Assembly (NCBI GenBank): GCA_965228625.1
Contig: OZ245829.1
Coordinates: 496,001 to 560,000, forward strand
Direction of reading: 5' to 3'
From: UBA2767 sp965228625
GTDB taxonomy: Bacteria; Pseudomonadota; Alphaproteobacteria; Rhizobiales; Methyloligellaceae
Length of the DNA stretch: 64,000 nucleotides
Positions 51,840-61,101 of this stretch are shown here, piece after piece. Numbering within the stretch: position 1 is the stretch's first letter; every line of letters starts with the position of its first letter. The notes under the pieces were generated by a model, which was given only the letters and a program-made list of their open reading frames with translations, made no database searches and had not been told where the DNA came from. The translations under genes were made by a program, and so were the position numbers.

Positions 51840-51940
51840 GGTCGGCGGGAAATCATCTCCTGTCCAGCGTGCTGTCTCCGGCTACGGCCGGGGGCAGCAT
51901 CGCCGGACCTGAAGTGATATGAAATGGTGAGGAGGAAATC

Positions 51941-52861
51941 ATGAGAGTAGCTGTTATGGGTGCCGGTGCGATGGGTGGCTATCTCGGCGCACGTCTGGCT
52001 CAGGCAGGCGCGGAAGTGAGCCTGATTGCGCGTGGCGCGCATCTCGACGCCCTCAGGAAAAACGGACTGTCAATCGACAGCCCGCTCGGCTCCGTCAAGG
52101 ATCTGAAACTGGCAGCGACCGACGACCCCAAAGAGATCGGTGGCGTGGACATTGTCCTCTTCACGGTCAAACTTTGGGACACGGACGATGCCGCGCGCGC
52201 CATGGCCCCGCTCGTCGGACCGGACACGAAGGTCATCACCGTCCAGAACGGCATCGACAGCGTCGCCGCCATCTCCCGACAAGTGCCGGCTGAGCAGGTC
52301 GTCGGCGGCGTCATCTACCTGTTTGCGGTCATATCCGAGCCGGGCGTCATCAGCAATTCCGGTGGCGTGCACCGGATGATCGTCAGCAAACATGGCGGTG
52401 ATGCGCATATCGCCGAACTGGCCGCGCTCCTTGCGGAAGCCCCCGGCATCGATCTTGAACTGACACCAAACGCTCGGCGCACGATCTGGGAAAAGTACAT
52501 CCGCCTCGTCGCCCTCTCCGCCGCGACCGCCCTCACCCGCGCACCCATCGGCGCGGTTCTGAGTAACGAGATCACGCGCGGGTTTTTCCGCCAACTGCTG
52601 GAAGAAGCCGTCGCCGCCGCGAATGCCGACGGACAGAATTTCACACAGAGCGATGTCGAAGCGGCCATGACCTTCTTCGACGGCCTGCCACACGGCTTCA
52701 AGGCGTCGATGCTGGAAGATCTGGAGCGCGGCAACCGTCTTGAGCTTCCCTGGCTCTCAGCGCGCCTGTGCGAACTCGCCGAGCAGCATGGCCTCGATGT
52801 GCCCGCCCACCGGGCCGCGAGATGGGGATTGACCCTTCATCAGGACGGACGCCGGGACTGA
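51941..52861 (+). CDS. 2-dehydropantoate 2-reductase family protein (PanE/ApbA-like)
   Basis: 306 residues. The N-terminal Rossmann motif is G-A-G-A-M-G-G-Y-L-G (residues 7-16). V-Q-N-G-I-D near residue 105 is followed by the helical C-terminal domain, in which the conserved K equivalent lies in E-K-Y-I-R-L-V-A-L-S. Reduces ketopantoate with NADPH in coenzyme A synthesis, or a similar 2-oxoacid; several paralogues often exist, so panE is not assigned. AGGAGGAAATC precedes the ATG. Confidence 0.85.
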   Translation: MRVAVMGAGAMGGYLGARLAQAGAEVSLIARGAHLDALRKNGLSIDSPLGSVKDLKLAATDDPKEIGGVDIVLFTVKLWDTDDAARAMAPLVGPDTKVITVQNGIDSVAAISRQVPAEQVVGGVIYLFAVISEPGVISNSGGVHRMIVSKHGGDAHIAELAALLAEAPGIDLELTPNARRTIWEKYIRLVALSAATALTRAPIGAVLSNEITRGFFRQLLEEAVAAANADGQNFTQSDVEAAMTFFDGLPHGFKASMLEDLERGNRLELPWLSARLCELAEQHGLDVPAHRAARWGLTLHQDGRRD

Positions 52862-53037
52862 GGGCCGCGGCGAACGCCTTTACGGCGTCACAATCAAACA
52901 CGCATCCTTCGGCGGAAGCCGACGGTTGCGGCATCGCGGCGTTTGCCAATTCCCCGTTTTGGCGCAATACTCCGCGCACCCGTGAGCGTTAGCGGATTGT
53001 TGCGTGGGTCCGCCCCCGGGGAACGCAAGAGAGATCG

Positions 53038-53628
53038 ATGAGACTCAGGGTTGCACTGATTGCGAGCCTTGGACTGAGCAGTTTGGCGCTGACGCACGTC
53101 CACGCGGAGCCGCAGCAATTCTGCGTGAAATGCGTGGACCCGGACCAGACCTATGTCTGTCAAGTCGACACCACGCAACCGGTTGCGCGCGCAGACGGCC
53201 TTCAGCTCTATTGCATCGTGCGGACCTCGAAAGAAGGCGGCCATCGTTCCTGCGCCGTCGACAGTACCCCCTTGGCGAACTGCGCCGGACAGTTGAAGTC
53301 CTACACTTTCGCCGCTCCCGCGGCGCCGTCCGGCACCCAGGCGACCATCGAGCAGGATCGGCAGAACTTCACGAGCGATCCGGAAGCCGCCGAAGCGCCC
53401 GGCGCCGGAGAGGACACGCCCGCAACAGTGGTTGGCGCGTCCAAACGCGGGATTCAATCCACCGGTCAGGCGGTCGGCGGGGCGGCGCGCGGCATGGGCA
53501 AGGCTGCGGGCAGAGTCGGCAGCGCCACGAAAAAGACCGGGAGCGCCGTGGGCGGTGCCACAAAAAGAGCATATAACTGCGTGCGGTCCCTGTTCCGGGA
53601 CTGCCGCTCATCCGATCAACCACAGTGA
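53038..53628 (+). CDS. Exported hypothetical protein
   Basis: 196 residues. Signal peptide at residues 1-23 (L-I-A-S-L-G-L-S-S-L-A). The mature N-terminal domain carries several Cys (C-V-K-C, Y-V-C-Q, L-Y-C-I, S-C-A, N-C-A) that could form disulphides. A Gly/Ala/Lys-rich tail (V-G-G-A-A-R-G-M-G-K-A-A-G) resembles exported linker repeats. Family not recognised. AAGAGAG precedes the ATG. Confidence 0.6.
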   Translation: MRLRVALIASLGLSSLALTHVHAEPQQFCVKCVDPDQTYVCQVDTTQPVARADGLQLYCIVRTSKEGGHRSCAVDSTPLANCAGQLKSYTFAAPAAPSGTQATIEQDRQNFTSDPEAAEAPGAGEDTPATVVGASKRGIQSTGQAVGGAARGMGKAAGRVGSATKKTGSAVGGATKRAYNCVRSLFRDCRSSDQPQ

Positions 53629-53637
53629 ATCCCGGCT

Positions 53638-53874
53638 TTAGCGCTGGCCACGCCAGTAGTCGTTCGCGGCCGCAACCGTCTGAAAATTCTGTGCGACGAC
53701 AGCGGAAATGCGCACCAGCGCATCCGCATCCTTGTCGTAGACCTCCCGCAAACGCTCCCGCACCTCGGCGGAAGGCTGGGTCATCTTCACTGCCATCCTC
53801 GAAAGCTTGATCGCCAGGGCGTAACCGGATTCCGGATCCGGCGTGATCAGGGTATCCAACCAGGGTTCAGACAT
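53638..53874 (-). CDS. Small hypothetical protein
   Basis: 78 residues, soluble, predicted mostly helical, ending D-Y-W-R-G-Q-R. A GGAGAGGAGAA-type purine stretch precedes the ATG at 53874. It converges on the gene at 53038-53628 with a 9-bp gap. No family recognised; the neat initiation site and codon use support it being real. Confidence 0.55.
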   Translation of the reverse strand: MSEPWLDTLITPDPESGYALAIKLSRMAVKMTQPSAEVRERLREVYDKDADALVRISAVVAQNFQTVAAANDYWRGQR

Positions 53875-53943
53875 CGTTTCTCTCCTCTCCCTCCGGCACC
53901 GCGCAACGGCGCCGGAGGGCCATTATGCACACGGTGGCGCCCC

Positions 53944-54678
53944 TCAATTGATCAGACCCGGCAGGGTCAGGTCACCGGACGCCACGTCGAATACGGCGTT
54001 CACGCACAATAACGGCACATGGGCGTTGGCGTTCACCCGCAGAGCCGACGTGACCCCGTCAAAAGAAACACCGGTGAGCTTCGCGGTCTTCTCGAACGGA
54101 ACCGTCACCTCAACGGAATTGGACGTGAAGCGCGGATGCCAGCCGGGACTGTCGATGAGGATCGGGAGTTCGGGCCAGGTGTGCGGCAGATCGTGCGTTT
54201 CACCCTTCTTGATATCCCGCACCTTGAGCCCCGACGGGCCGCATTCCTCCGTCTTAGCGAGCACGACCCAGTGCGAATGCCAGAGGCGGCCGTCGTTCCC
54301 GGGATCACCGTCCCCGTCCTCATCGAACCACGGCGTGTCATCGAAGTCGGGATGTGACGTCACGGCAAAGGCAAGAATGCCCGACCCTTGCGTGAAACCG
54401 ATAACCGATGGATCGAAGCTCGTGGGCCAGACGTAGGAATACACCGATGAGCCCTCGAGCTTGCCGATTTCCTTCGGCATGTCGGAGCCGGCGTTCCCGA
54501 CGACCTCCATGCGGAAGACAAGCTTGTTGTCATCGCGCGTGACCGATGCCTTCTGAATATCGAAGGCCGGTCGTTCCGGAACCGAAGACGTGGATTGAAT
54601 GCCCTGGGCGATGCCGGGCGTTCCGGCAACCAGGAGCGCAGCGAGCGCAATGGCGAAAAGTCTGATTGAGCTGAGCAT
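53944..54678 (-). CDS. Exported protein with Asp-rich loop, unknown
   Basis: 244 residues. AAGGAG stands eight bases before the ATG at 54678, so earlier in-frame codons at 54684-54687 are less likely. Signal peptide at residues about 1-25 (A-I-A-L-A-A-L-L-V-A-G). A D-E-D-G-D-G-D-P-G-N-D-G loop near residue 120 is EF-hand-like and may bind Ca2+. A G-W-H-P-R-F and Trp-containing region suggest a beta-rich fold. No family recognised. A palindrome lies in its promoter at 54704-54718. Confidence 0.6.
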   Translation of the reverse strand: MLSSIRLFAIALAALLVAGTPGIAQGIQSTSSVPERPAFDIQKASVTRDDNKLVFRMEVVGNAGSDMPKEIGKLEGSSVYSYVWPTSFDPSVIGFTQGSGILAFAVTSHPDFDDTPWFDEDGDGDPGNDGRLWHSHWVVLAKTEECGPSGLKVRDIKKGETHDLPHTWPELPILIDSPGWHPRFTSNSVEVTVPFEKTAKLTGVSFDGVTSALRVNANAHVPLLCVNAVFDVASGDLTLPGLIN

Positions 54679-54703
54679 GTTCATCACTCCTTCTGAATAG
54701 ACT

Positions 54704-54718
54704 GTATCGAGTCGATAC
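54704..54718. promoter_or_regulatory. Palindrome GTATCGA-G-TCGATAC
   Basis: Perfect 7-bp arms with one central base, 26 bp before the ATG at 54678 of the exported protein. Fits a TetR-type operator; no regulator gene is next to it. Confidence 0.55.
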
Positions 54719-54887
54719 GCTCTGTATATGAACGAGGCGCGTCCAAGTCAATATTCGTTTCGACTAAATACTAATAGGCGTGAGTCACAGGTCAGTGATG
54801 GCGGTTTCGCGTCTGCCGATCCGCTGAACCAGATTGGTGCGCCGGCTTGCGGGCTTGGCGCGCAGTCGTAGTGCGCCCGGAATCGCG

Positions 54888-54922
54888 AAGGGCCCGCCGC
54901 GCATGCAACGCGGCGGACCCTT
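54888..54922. terminator. GC-rich hairpin after the Sel1 gene
   Basis: Arms AAGGGCCCGCCGCG (54888-54901) and CGCGGCGGACCCTT (54909-54922) pair with one mismatch around a seven-base loop. It lies 43 bp beyond the end of the minus-strand Sel1 gene. No U-tract is evident, so termination may be weak or Rho-assisted. Confidence 0.6.
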
Positions 54923-54965
54923 TGTGCAGTCAGCTTTTGAACGCCTCCCCAGGCGCGGCCGCAGC

Positions 54966-55235
54966 CTAGTGCTTCGTCAGCCACTCGCGGGCACGCCGCT
55001 GAGCCTCGGCCACATCGAACTGCGACATCTCGTTCGCCAGTTCCTTGCGATACTCAAGCGCCGCCTTGTTGCCGCGCATGGCCGCGAGGTTGAACCATTT
55101 GTGTGCCGAAACCAGATCCGCTTCGACATCACGTCCAGTGCTGTAGAGCAGACCCAGCTCAAAAAGCGCGTCCGGCGCTCCGGACTGAGCGGCAAGTTCT
55201 GCCTGTTCTACGGCATTCAAATTCATCCGAGCCAT
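54966..55235 (-). CDS. Small Sel1-like repeat protein
   Basis: 89 residues. One Sel1 (TPR-type) repeat: G-A-P-D-A-L-F-E-L-G-L-L-Y-S-T-G-R, then A-H-K-W-F-N-L-A-A, G-N-K-A-A-L. The repeat is the alpha-alpha hairpin found in adaptor proteins. GGGGAGAG precedes the ATG at 55235 by five bases. Cytosolic, no signal peptide. Likely binds a partner protein; none indicated. Confidence 0.75.
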   Translation of the reverse strand: MARMNLNAVEQAELAAQSGAPDALFELGLLYSTGRDVEADLVSAHKWFNLAAMRGNKAALEYRKELANEMSQFDVAEAQRRAREWLTKH

Positions 55236-55691
55236 CTTCAACTCTCCCCACATGTGTTTCGTCGCTGCTTGCCGTCTTCGCGGCAATTCAAGTGACTATT
55301 TCGCTTCTTCGTGTATTCGCGGCGTGAGTCCACCCGAACACGAGTGAGAGTTTGAATGTCATCGTTCAAAATTCTGTAAAATTGCAGACTTAACGAGGCG
55401 TCAATGAAAACCTAACGCGCGGTAATCTTGGTTTACATCTGGGCGGATTCAGCCCCGATTCCGTAAACATCCGGGCTCTGGCAATGTTTTCTTGACCATT
55501 ACCGCTCACTCGCGGGTAACCACAGAATCCGAACTATCTGCAAAATTCCTAACCGGGTGCTGCCGGCCGCGGACCGGGAATCGGGCGCAACTGCACCTAA
55601 GGTAGGGTGCCTGCGATGCCCCGTGGAACTTGAGCAATTGCGGTCATTCGCACTATAAAAAACTGTCATATTTGCCGATCGGAGAGTCGTT
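55236..55691. other. Intergenic gap with a promoter only
   Basis: 456 bp with no gene that I can support. Near its end lies the sigma-70-like promoter at 55630-55659. A small ACCTAAGGT palindrome with a GCACC/GGTGC stem is at 55593-55610. I see no RNA-gene signature. Confidence 0.5.
55630..55659 (+). promoter_or_regulatory. Sigma-70-like promoter for PPK2
   Basis: TTGAGC (55630-55635) and TATAAA (55654-55659) with an 18-bp spacer, ending 32 bp before the ATG of the PPK2 gene. Confidence 0.6.
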
Positions 55692-56540
55692 ATGCCGAAC
55701 ACCGTCGAGGCGATTCTGAAGTCGTCGCGGCCCATACTGGGCTCACTCGATATGTCGAAGCGTCTCAAGTCGGACAAATATTTCAAGATGCTCGACAAGC
55801 TGCAGTTCAAGCTGCGCCGCATCCAGCAGGCTTACCTGCATTCCGGCGACTCCGCAGTCATTGTCTTCGAAGGCTGGGACGCTGCCGGCAAGGGCGGCAC
55901 CATCAGACGCATGTCGGCGGTTCTCGACCCGCGCGGGTTCAAGGTGTGGCCGATATCGGCGCCGAGGGTCTACTACCGCGAACGCCATTACCTGGCCCGC
56001 TTCTGGGAGCGGCTGCCGCCGACGGGCGCGATATCGGTGTTCGACCGTTCATGGTACGGACGCGTGCTCGTGGAACGCGTCGAGGGGTTCGCCTCGGACG
56101 GGGAATGGCAGCGCGCCTATCAGGAGATCAACGATTTCGAGCGGCTGCTGGCCGACAATGGCACGCGGGTGGTCAAGCTGTTCCTGCACATCTCCCCTGA
56201 AGTTCAACTCGAGCGTTTCAGGGAGCGGATGAAGGACCCGATGAAGCGCTGGAAGCTGAGCTACGAAGACTTCCGAAACCGGAACAACTGGGAAACCAAC
56301 GAAGAGGCGGTTGAGGACATGCTTGACCGGTCATCGACTGCGTGGGCGCCCTGGTATGCGATTCCGGCCAACAACAAGAAGTATGCGCGCATCGCCGCAC
56401 TGAACATCATCACCGACCGGCTCTCCGAAGGAGTCAATCTGGAGCCGCCGCCGCTTGAAGAAGATGTCGAGCGCGAGGCGCGAGAGCTGTTCGGAAAAGA
56501 ACTGAAACTGGTTGCCGAGACCGCCGGGCGCACCGACTAG
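55692..56540 (+). CDS. Polyphosphate kinase 2 family protein
   Basis: 282 residues. The Walker A-like G-W-D-A-A-G-K-G-G (about residues 59-67) and the lid region around F-D-R-S-W-Y-G-R identify PPK2. The single-domain length matches class I or III enzymes, which phosphorylate nucleoside di- or monophosphates with polyphosphate. The class cannot be told from motifs alone. Cytosolic; monocistronic, with its own promoter. Confidence 0.93.
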   Translation: MPNTVEAILKSSRPILGSLDMSKRLKSDKYFKMLDKLQFKLRRIQQAYLHSGDSAVIVFEGWDAAGKGGTIRRMSAVLDPRGFKVWPISAPRVYYRERHYLARFWERLPPTGAISVFDRSWYGRVLVERVEGFASDGEWQRAYQEINDFERLLADNGTRVVKLFLHISPEVQLERFRERMKDPMKRWKLSYEDFRNRNNWETNEEAVEDMLDRSSTAWAPWYAIPANNKKYARIAALNIITDRLSEGVNLEPPPLEEDVEREARELFGKELKLVAETAGRTD

Positions 56541-56760
56541 CGTCTTCGCATGCACTTCGCACTTGACCGATATCAACATACAGGCTTCTGGGTCACGATA
56601 TCGTCTCCTTGACCGGATAAGGCTCGTCCCCTGAGCCACGGCGCGATGCCGGGCTCTCCGGAACACCGCGTGCACGTTTGTGCTGCGCGGCAAATCATTC
56701 GATACACTTTCGGAACGCAATCAACACAACCCACGTTCGAAACGGCTGAGACTTCTCATC

Positions 56761-57876
56761 ATGTGGATTCGCGCACTTCTTTGCCTGGTCGTGGTTCTGG
56801 CGGTTACACCTGCCGGATCAATCGCGGCAGCCCCTCAGGACGCAACGCCGAAGCTTGAAGTCATTACGAAAGCTGAAGGCCTCCCGACGGTTGCGATCAT
56901 CACAACGGGCGGAACGATCGCCGAAAAAACCGACCCGAAGACCGGAGGCGTCGTACCGGCACTCTCGGGACGCGATCTGGTGGACGCGGTACCCGGGCTG
57001 AAGGCGATCGCGAACATCGCCATTATGGAGTTCTCGAACGTCGACTCTTCGCAGATGACGCCTCAGATCTGGGCACGTCTCAGCCAGGCCGCCGACACCG
57101 TACTGGCACGCGACGACATTCGCGGAGCCGTCATCACCCACGGCACTGACACCATGGCGGAGGCGGCCTACTTTCTCGACGTCACCCTGAAGAGCGACAA
57201 GCCGGTCGTCGTTACCGGCGCCCTGGACAACGCCGAAAGCCGGGAGCTCGACGGCCCCGCGAACCTCTACAACGCCGTCGTTCAGGTTTTGTCGGACAAG
57301 ACGCATGGGTGGGGCGTGACAGTCACGCTCAACCGATATGTCAATTCGGCGCGTGCCGCGCGCAAGACCAACACCACCAACGTCCAGGCGTTCACGTCCG
57401 GCGAGAAGGGATACCTCGGATACGTCTACGGCAACGCCGTCAGGCGCATCAATGATCGCCTGCACCGCCTTCGGTTGGCGCTGCCGGACGACCTTCCCGA
57501 AGCGTTGCCGAGGGTCCCGTTCATTTCGATGTATGCCGGATCCGACGGCATGTTTATTCGACACGCCGTCGAAAACGGCGCGCAGGGGCTCGTCATTGAC
57601 GGCGTCGGCTCCGGCAACGTCGACGCCAAGATGTTCGAGGCGATCAAGTACGCGTTGGCAAAGGACATACCCGTCGTCGTGTCGAGCCGCGTCTACTACG
57701 GATCCGTCGAACCACTCTATGGCGATGTCGGCGGCGGAAAGATGCTTCAGGACGCCGGCTGCATTCTCGCAGGCGATTTACTGGGCACGAAGGCGCGCCT
57801 GTTGCTCATACTGGGGCTCATGCGGCACGGGAACGACCCCGCACGCCTGAAGGCACTGTTCGCTGAAGCTGACTAG
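56761..57876 (+). CDS. Periplasmic type II asparaginase
   Basis: 371 residues. Signal peptide at residues about 1-22 (L-L-C-L-V-V-V-L-A-V-T). The first catalytic Thr is in I-I-T-T-G-G-T-I-A-E, the second in T-H-G-T-D-T-M-A-E. The C-terminal part is complete. Type II enzymes hydrolyse L-asparagine (and some glutamine) in the periplasm. The ATG at 56761 starts exactly the signal peptide. No nearby transporter. Confidence 0.92.
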   Translation: MWIRALLCLVVVLAVTPAGSIAAAPQDATPKLEVITKAEGLPTVAIITTGGTIAEKTDPKTGGVVPALSGRDLVDAVPGLKAIANIAIMEFSNVDSSQMTPQIWARLSQAADTVLARDDIRGAVITHGTDTMAEAAYFLDVTLKSDKPVVVTGALDNAESRELDGPANLYNAVVQVLSDKTHGWGVTVTLNRYVNSARAARKTNTTNVQAFTSGEKGYLGYVYGNAVRRINDRLHRLRLALPDDLPEALPRVPFISMYAGSDGMFIRHAVENGAQGLVIDGVGSGNVDAKMFEAIKYALAKDIPVVVSSRVYYGSVEPLYGDVGGGKMLQDAGCILAGDLLGTKARLLLILGLMRHGNDPARLKALFAEAD

Positions 57877-57891
57877 GCGACCGGGCACGGG

Positions 57892-58320
57892 TCACGCCGG
57901 CGCCTCCCAGAACGCGGCGGCACCGGCCGGCAGCTTGCCGAGCACCCGGTCCAGGACACGCGTGTCGATCGAGGAGCGGCGCAATGCGGCGGCAACGTCC
58001 CCGATTGCGCTTTCCGGCGCAAGATTGTGGTCGGGCCGCACCGACTTGACTTCCCGCTGCAGTGCGTCACGGTCCGGAAACGGGTCCGGGTCATCGTCCG
58101 GCGCCCAGTCTTCGACAAAGATCGCGCGCGTCACCGGCGGCAGAACGGCGGCAAAGGCGAGCGCATCCCTGACGGTAAGGTGGGCACGGAACACGTGCAG
58201 CACGGCGCGCAGCGTATGGTACGCTTGGTGCAACGTGTCGAGCATGCATGTGTCGCGAACGTCGAGCAGAAACGCATCAAAGTCCTTCGACGCGCTCCGG
58301 TATTCCATCGGGATTGGCAT
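57892..58320 (-). CDS. DUF2267 protein
   Basis: 142 residues, all-helical, with the DUF2267 hallmarks: A-Y-H-T-L-R-A-V-L-H-V-F-R-A near residue 33, a middle F-V-E-D-W, and a C-terminal second helix set. Many such proteins are found in alphaproteobacteria; the function is unknown. Converges on the asparaginase gene with a 15-bp gap. Possible alternative start at 58308. Confidence 0.82.
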   Translation of the reverse strand: MPIPMEYRSASKDFDAFLLDVRDTCMLDTLHQAYHTLRAVLHVFRAHLTVRDALAFAAVLPPVTRAIFVEDWAPDDDPDPFPDRDALQREVKSVRPDHNLAPESAIGDVAAALRRSSIDTRVLDRVLGKLPAGAAAFWEAPA

Positions 58321-58401
58321 CGTACGGTATCGATCCGCGTGAGAAGGCGTGCCCGCCGCGGACCGCGACGGAGGTCAATTCAGTCCGGCTTGCTTTGGCC
58401 G

Positions 58402-58875
58402 CTAGGGCTTGATGTAGGTGTACCCCATTGCCTGCAACCTCGCCAGTTCGGCCACGCCGCTCGGCACGATGTCTGCCTTGCTGACATCATAGAGGTCCAT
58501 CTCGTAATCGACCTTCTTGCCGTTCAGGGTGTTTGCACAGACCTGAAACTTGACGCCCTGCTGCTTCAAGCCCTCGATCCTCGCGGTCATGTTGTCATCT
58601 GCATTCCCTGCCTGGAACTTGGTGTTCCCCTGCATGTCCGGCTCCAGCAGAAGCGTGAGGCCGTTCCCGTGCAGGACCACCTTGAGGTCGAGGTTCTCCT
58701 TGCCGACGGCATTGATGTGGTTCTGGATGTTCCGCATCGCGCCGGCCTGTGCTTCCGGATTGTCGTAGTTGATGTGGTACACCACCTTTTGCTTACCGTA
58801 GCCTTGCGCGAGCGCGCCTCCGGCGAAGACGGAAATCGCCAGAATTGCGGTCGCAATAAGGGTGAAAAAACGCAT
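58402..58875 (-). CDS. Exported DsrE-family protein
   Basis: 157 residues. Signal peptide (I-A-T-A-I-L-A-I-S-V-F-A-G) followed by a DsrE/DsrF-like fold (K-V-V-Y-H-I-N, N-I-Q-N-H-I, V-V-L-H-G-N-G-L). A single Cys in V-C-A-N-T-L lies where sulphur-carrying Cys occurs in this family. Periplasmic DsrE-like proteins are linked to thiosulphate or sulphide metabolism in some bacteria, but no sox or dsr gene is nearby. Confidence 0.85.
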   Translation of the reverse strand: MRFFTLIATAILAISVFAGGALAQGYGKQKVVYHINYDNPEAQAGAMRNIQNHINAVGKENLDLKVVLHGNGLTLLLEPDMQGNTKFQAGNADDNMTARIEGLKQQGVKFQVCANTLNGKKVDYEMDLYDVSKADIVPSGVAELARLQAMGYTYIKP

Positions 58876-59010
58876 AGCTGCCTCCCTTTCGAGCTCATCG
58901 TTCCCGGATTCTTCGGACCGGTTGAGGGTGTCATTCTAACGATAAGCCAGCGCGCCTTGCATCTTAATTTTTGAATATGTCAGCCGCACGCGCCCGGGGT
59001 TTGAGAGAGA

Positions 59011-59388
59011 TCAGTTTGCGCCCGACCCACTTTTCTTCAAGCCCTGGATGAATCCGATCAGGTTCTGAATATCGCTCTCCGACAGGATCAGGGCACGCAT
59101 CGGAAAATGCGGATTGCGCAGGAAAGCCTGCATCCGTTCGTTGGTATAGGTTTTCGGATCATCGGCTATGGTCTGGAAATCAGGCGCCTCGACGGTGGGA
59201 CTGCCTTTCCCTTCGGCAAAACCCGGGACGCGATGACATTCGATGCAATGCTCGGCGATGATGCTCTTCGCCTCGCCGACATTTGCCGCCACCGGTCGCC
59301 CGCCAACCGACGGAGTGATGACAACCGACAACATCACGAGAACCGCGGCAAAGCCTGCTTTTCGTGATGGCATCCAACCTGCGTGCAT
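59011..59388 (-). CDS. Monohaem cytochrome c
   Basis: 125 residues. Signal peptide (A-A-V-L-V-M-L-S-V-V-I) and one C-I-E-C-H haem site about residue 49, with a later Met-containing loop (F-P-M-R-A-L) that could supply the second haem ligand. GGGGGA lies four bases before the ATG at 59388; a later ATG at 59373 is also possible. Small periplasmic electron carrier; could serve the Tat-exported molybdenum hydroxylases, though the loci are distant. Confidence 0.85.
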   Translation of the reverse strand: MHAGWMPSRKAGFAAVLVMLSVVITPSVGGRPVAANVGEAKSIIAEHCIECHRVPGFAEGKGSPTVEAPDFQTIADDPKTYTNERMQAFLRNPHFPMRALILSESDIQNLIGFIQGLKKSGSGAN

Positions 59389-59545
59389 AACGTCCCCCAG
59401 CATCCCGTGTCCGGCGCGGCGCATTGCCTGACCGGCAGAACAGCAAACGAATTGCCCCAAATCATGGCGCCCGGCCAACAAGCCCAGCATACCGGCTTGC
59501 CAACTGCTTTGTCGTGGATCAACTTGCGCGAAAGGAGATGCACCC

Positions 59546-60532
59546 ATGAAGGCGATGGTGCTGAATGCGGCCAGCGAGCCATTGAAGTTCGAGGAACGGC
59601 CGGACCCCCGCCCCGGCCCCGGACAGGTCCTGATCAGGATCGCCGCCTGTGGCGTGTGCCGGACCGATCTGCATCTCGTGGACGGCGAGCTTCCTGACCC
59701 CGCACTGCCGATCATTCCGGGACACGAAATCGTCGGAAGGGTTGCCGAGCTCGGCGAAGGGGTCGACCGCTTCCGGCCTGGTGACAGGGTCGGCGTTCCC
59801 TGGCTCGGCCATGTCTGCGGTGCTTGCCGTTTCTGCCTGTCCGGCGCGGAGAACCTGTGCGACGACCCGGGTTTTACCGGTTACCAGATCGACGGCGGCT
59901 ATGCCGATGTGACGGTTGCCGATGCGCAGTACTGTTTCCCCATTCATGGCGACTATACGGACGCCGAGGCGGCCCCCCTGCTCTGTGCGGGCCTGATCGG
60001 CTACCGGTCGTTGCGCATGTGCGGCGGCGACATCGAGAACCTTGGGATCTACGGCTTCGGCGCCGCGGCGCACATCGTTGCCCAGGTGGCGCGCCATGAG
60101 GCGCGCAAGGTGTATGCCTTTACACGGACCGGCGACGAAATGGCCCAGAAGTTCGCGCTCGATCTCGGCGCGGTGTGGGCGGGGGATTCAGGCACGGCTC
60201 CCCCGGTCGAACTCGACGCCGCGATCATTTTCGCGCCCGTCGGGTCGCTGGTGCCGGCGGCACTTCGCGCCGTCCGCAAAGGTGGCGTCGTCGTATGCGG
60301 CGGCATCCACATGTCCGACATTCCGCAATTTCCCTACGACATTCTCTGGGGCGAACGTGTCGTGCGGTCGGTTGCCAACCTCACCCGTCAGGATGCCGAG
60401 GAGTTTCTGGAGCTCGCGCCGAAGGTGCCGGTCCGCACGTCCATAGAGGTTTTCCCTCTTCAGGAGGCGAACGATGCCTTGCAGGCGTTACGCACCGGCA
60501 ATCTGACGGGCGCGGCCGTGCTGATCCCGTGA
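59546..60532 (+). CDS. Zinc-dependent alcohol dehydrogenase
   Basis: 328 residues. Catalytic zinc Cys in A-C-G-V-C-R-T-D, G-H-E-I-V-G with the His-Glu pair, and structural zinc Cys cluster C-G-A-C-R-F-C-x7-C. Rossmann motif G-I-Y-G-F-G-A-A-A-H in the second domain. Class AdhP-like; oxidises short-chain alcohols or reduces aldehydes. AAAGGAGA precedes the ATG by seven bases. Adjacent minus-strand LDT gene overlaps only in the gap. Confidence 0.9.
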   Translation: MKAMVLNAASEPLKFEERPDPRPGPGQVLIRIAACGVCRTDLHLVDGELPDPALPIIPGHEIVGRVAELGEGVDRFRPGDRVGVPWLGHVCGACRFCLSGAENLCDDPGFTGYQIDGGYADVTVADAQYCFPIHGDYTDAEAAPLLCAGLIGYRSLRMCGGDIENLGIYGFGAAAHIVAQVARHEARKVYAFTRTGDEMAQKFALDLGAVWAGDSGTAPPVELDAAIIFAPVGSLVPAALRAVRKGGVVVCGGIHMSDIPQFPYDILWGERVVRSVANLTRQDAEEFLELAPKVPVRTSIEVFPLQEANDALQALRTGNLTGAAVLIP

Positions 60533-60536
60533 TCGG

Positions 60537-60959
60537 TCAGTACGTGATCCTGATCCGCGTATTGGCGTAACCGTGCTGGCGAACCAGGTTGAACAGGACC
60601 GCGGCACTGGACGGATGCAATCGAACGCAGCCGTGAGAGACGGGCCGGCCCAAACGGCTCACCTCATTGGTGCCGTGGATGGCGTAGCCGCCGCGAAAGA
60701 AGACCGAATACGGCATCGGCGCACCATTATAGATGCTGGAACGGTGGTTCTTGTTCAACCAATAGGGCCGAAACGTCCCGACTGGCGTGCGGTAGCCGCG
60801 CCGTGCCGTGGACACGGGCCACGTCGCCCGTTTGGCGCCATTCACGTAAAGATGCAAACGCTGCTGGGAAATGTCGATGTGAGCAAGGATCTTTGCGCTT
60901 GCAGGTGCGGAACCGATTGTCACGGCGGCGAGGAGCAGGCATGGGAGAAGAAAACGCAT
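60537..60959 (-). CDS. L,D-transpeptidase (YkuD domain)
   Basis: 140 residues. Signal peptide (L-L-P-C-L-L-L-A-A-V) then the YkuD core: I-S-Q-Q-R-L-H-L-Y-V, I-H-G-T-N-E-V, and S-H-G-C-V-R-L with the catalytic Cys. No LysM. A GGAGGAAA site lies before the ATG at 60959. Acts on peptidoglycan stem peptides in the periplasm (3-3 crosslinks or lipoprotein attachment). Confidence 0.92.
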   Translation of the reverse strand: MRFLLPCLLLAAVTIGSAPASAKILAHIDISQQRLHLYVNGAKRATWPVSTARRGYRTPVGTFRPYWLNKNHRSSIYNGAPMPYSVFFRGGYAIHGTNEVSRLGRPVSHGCVRLHPSSAAVLFNLVRQHGYANTRIRITY

Positions 60960-61101
60960 CAATTGACTTTCCTCCAATTGGCGGCCGCCCCGTGGCCCGA
61001 ACACGGACCATTCCTGTTCATGATGATGAACGCCGTCGTCTGGTAAGGTGGCGATCGGGCTGAGTGAATGCAAGATCGCAGGACGGGGGAAAACCGCAGC
61101 C

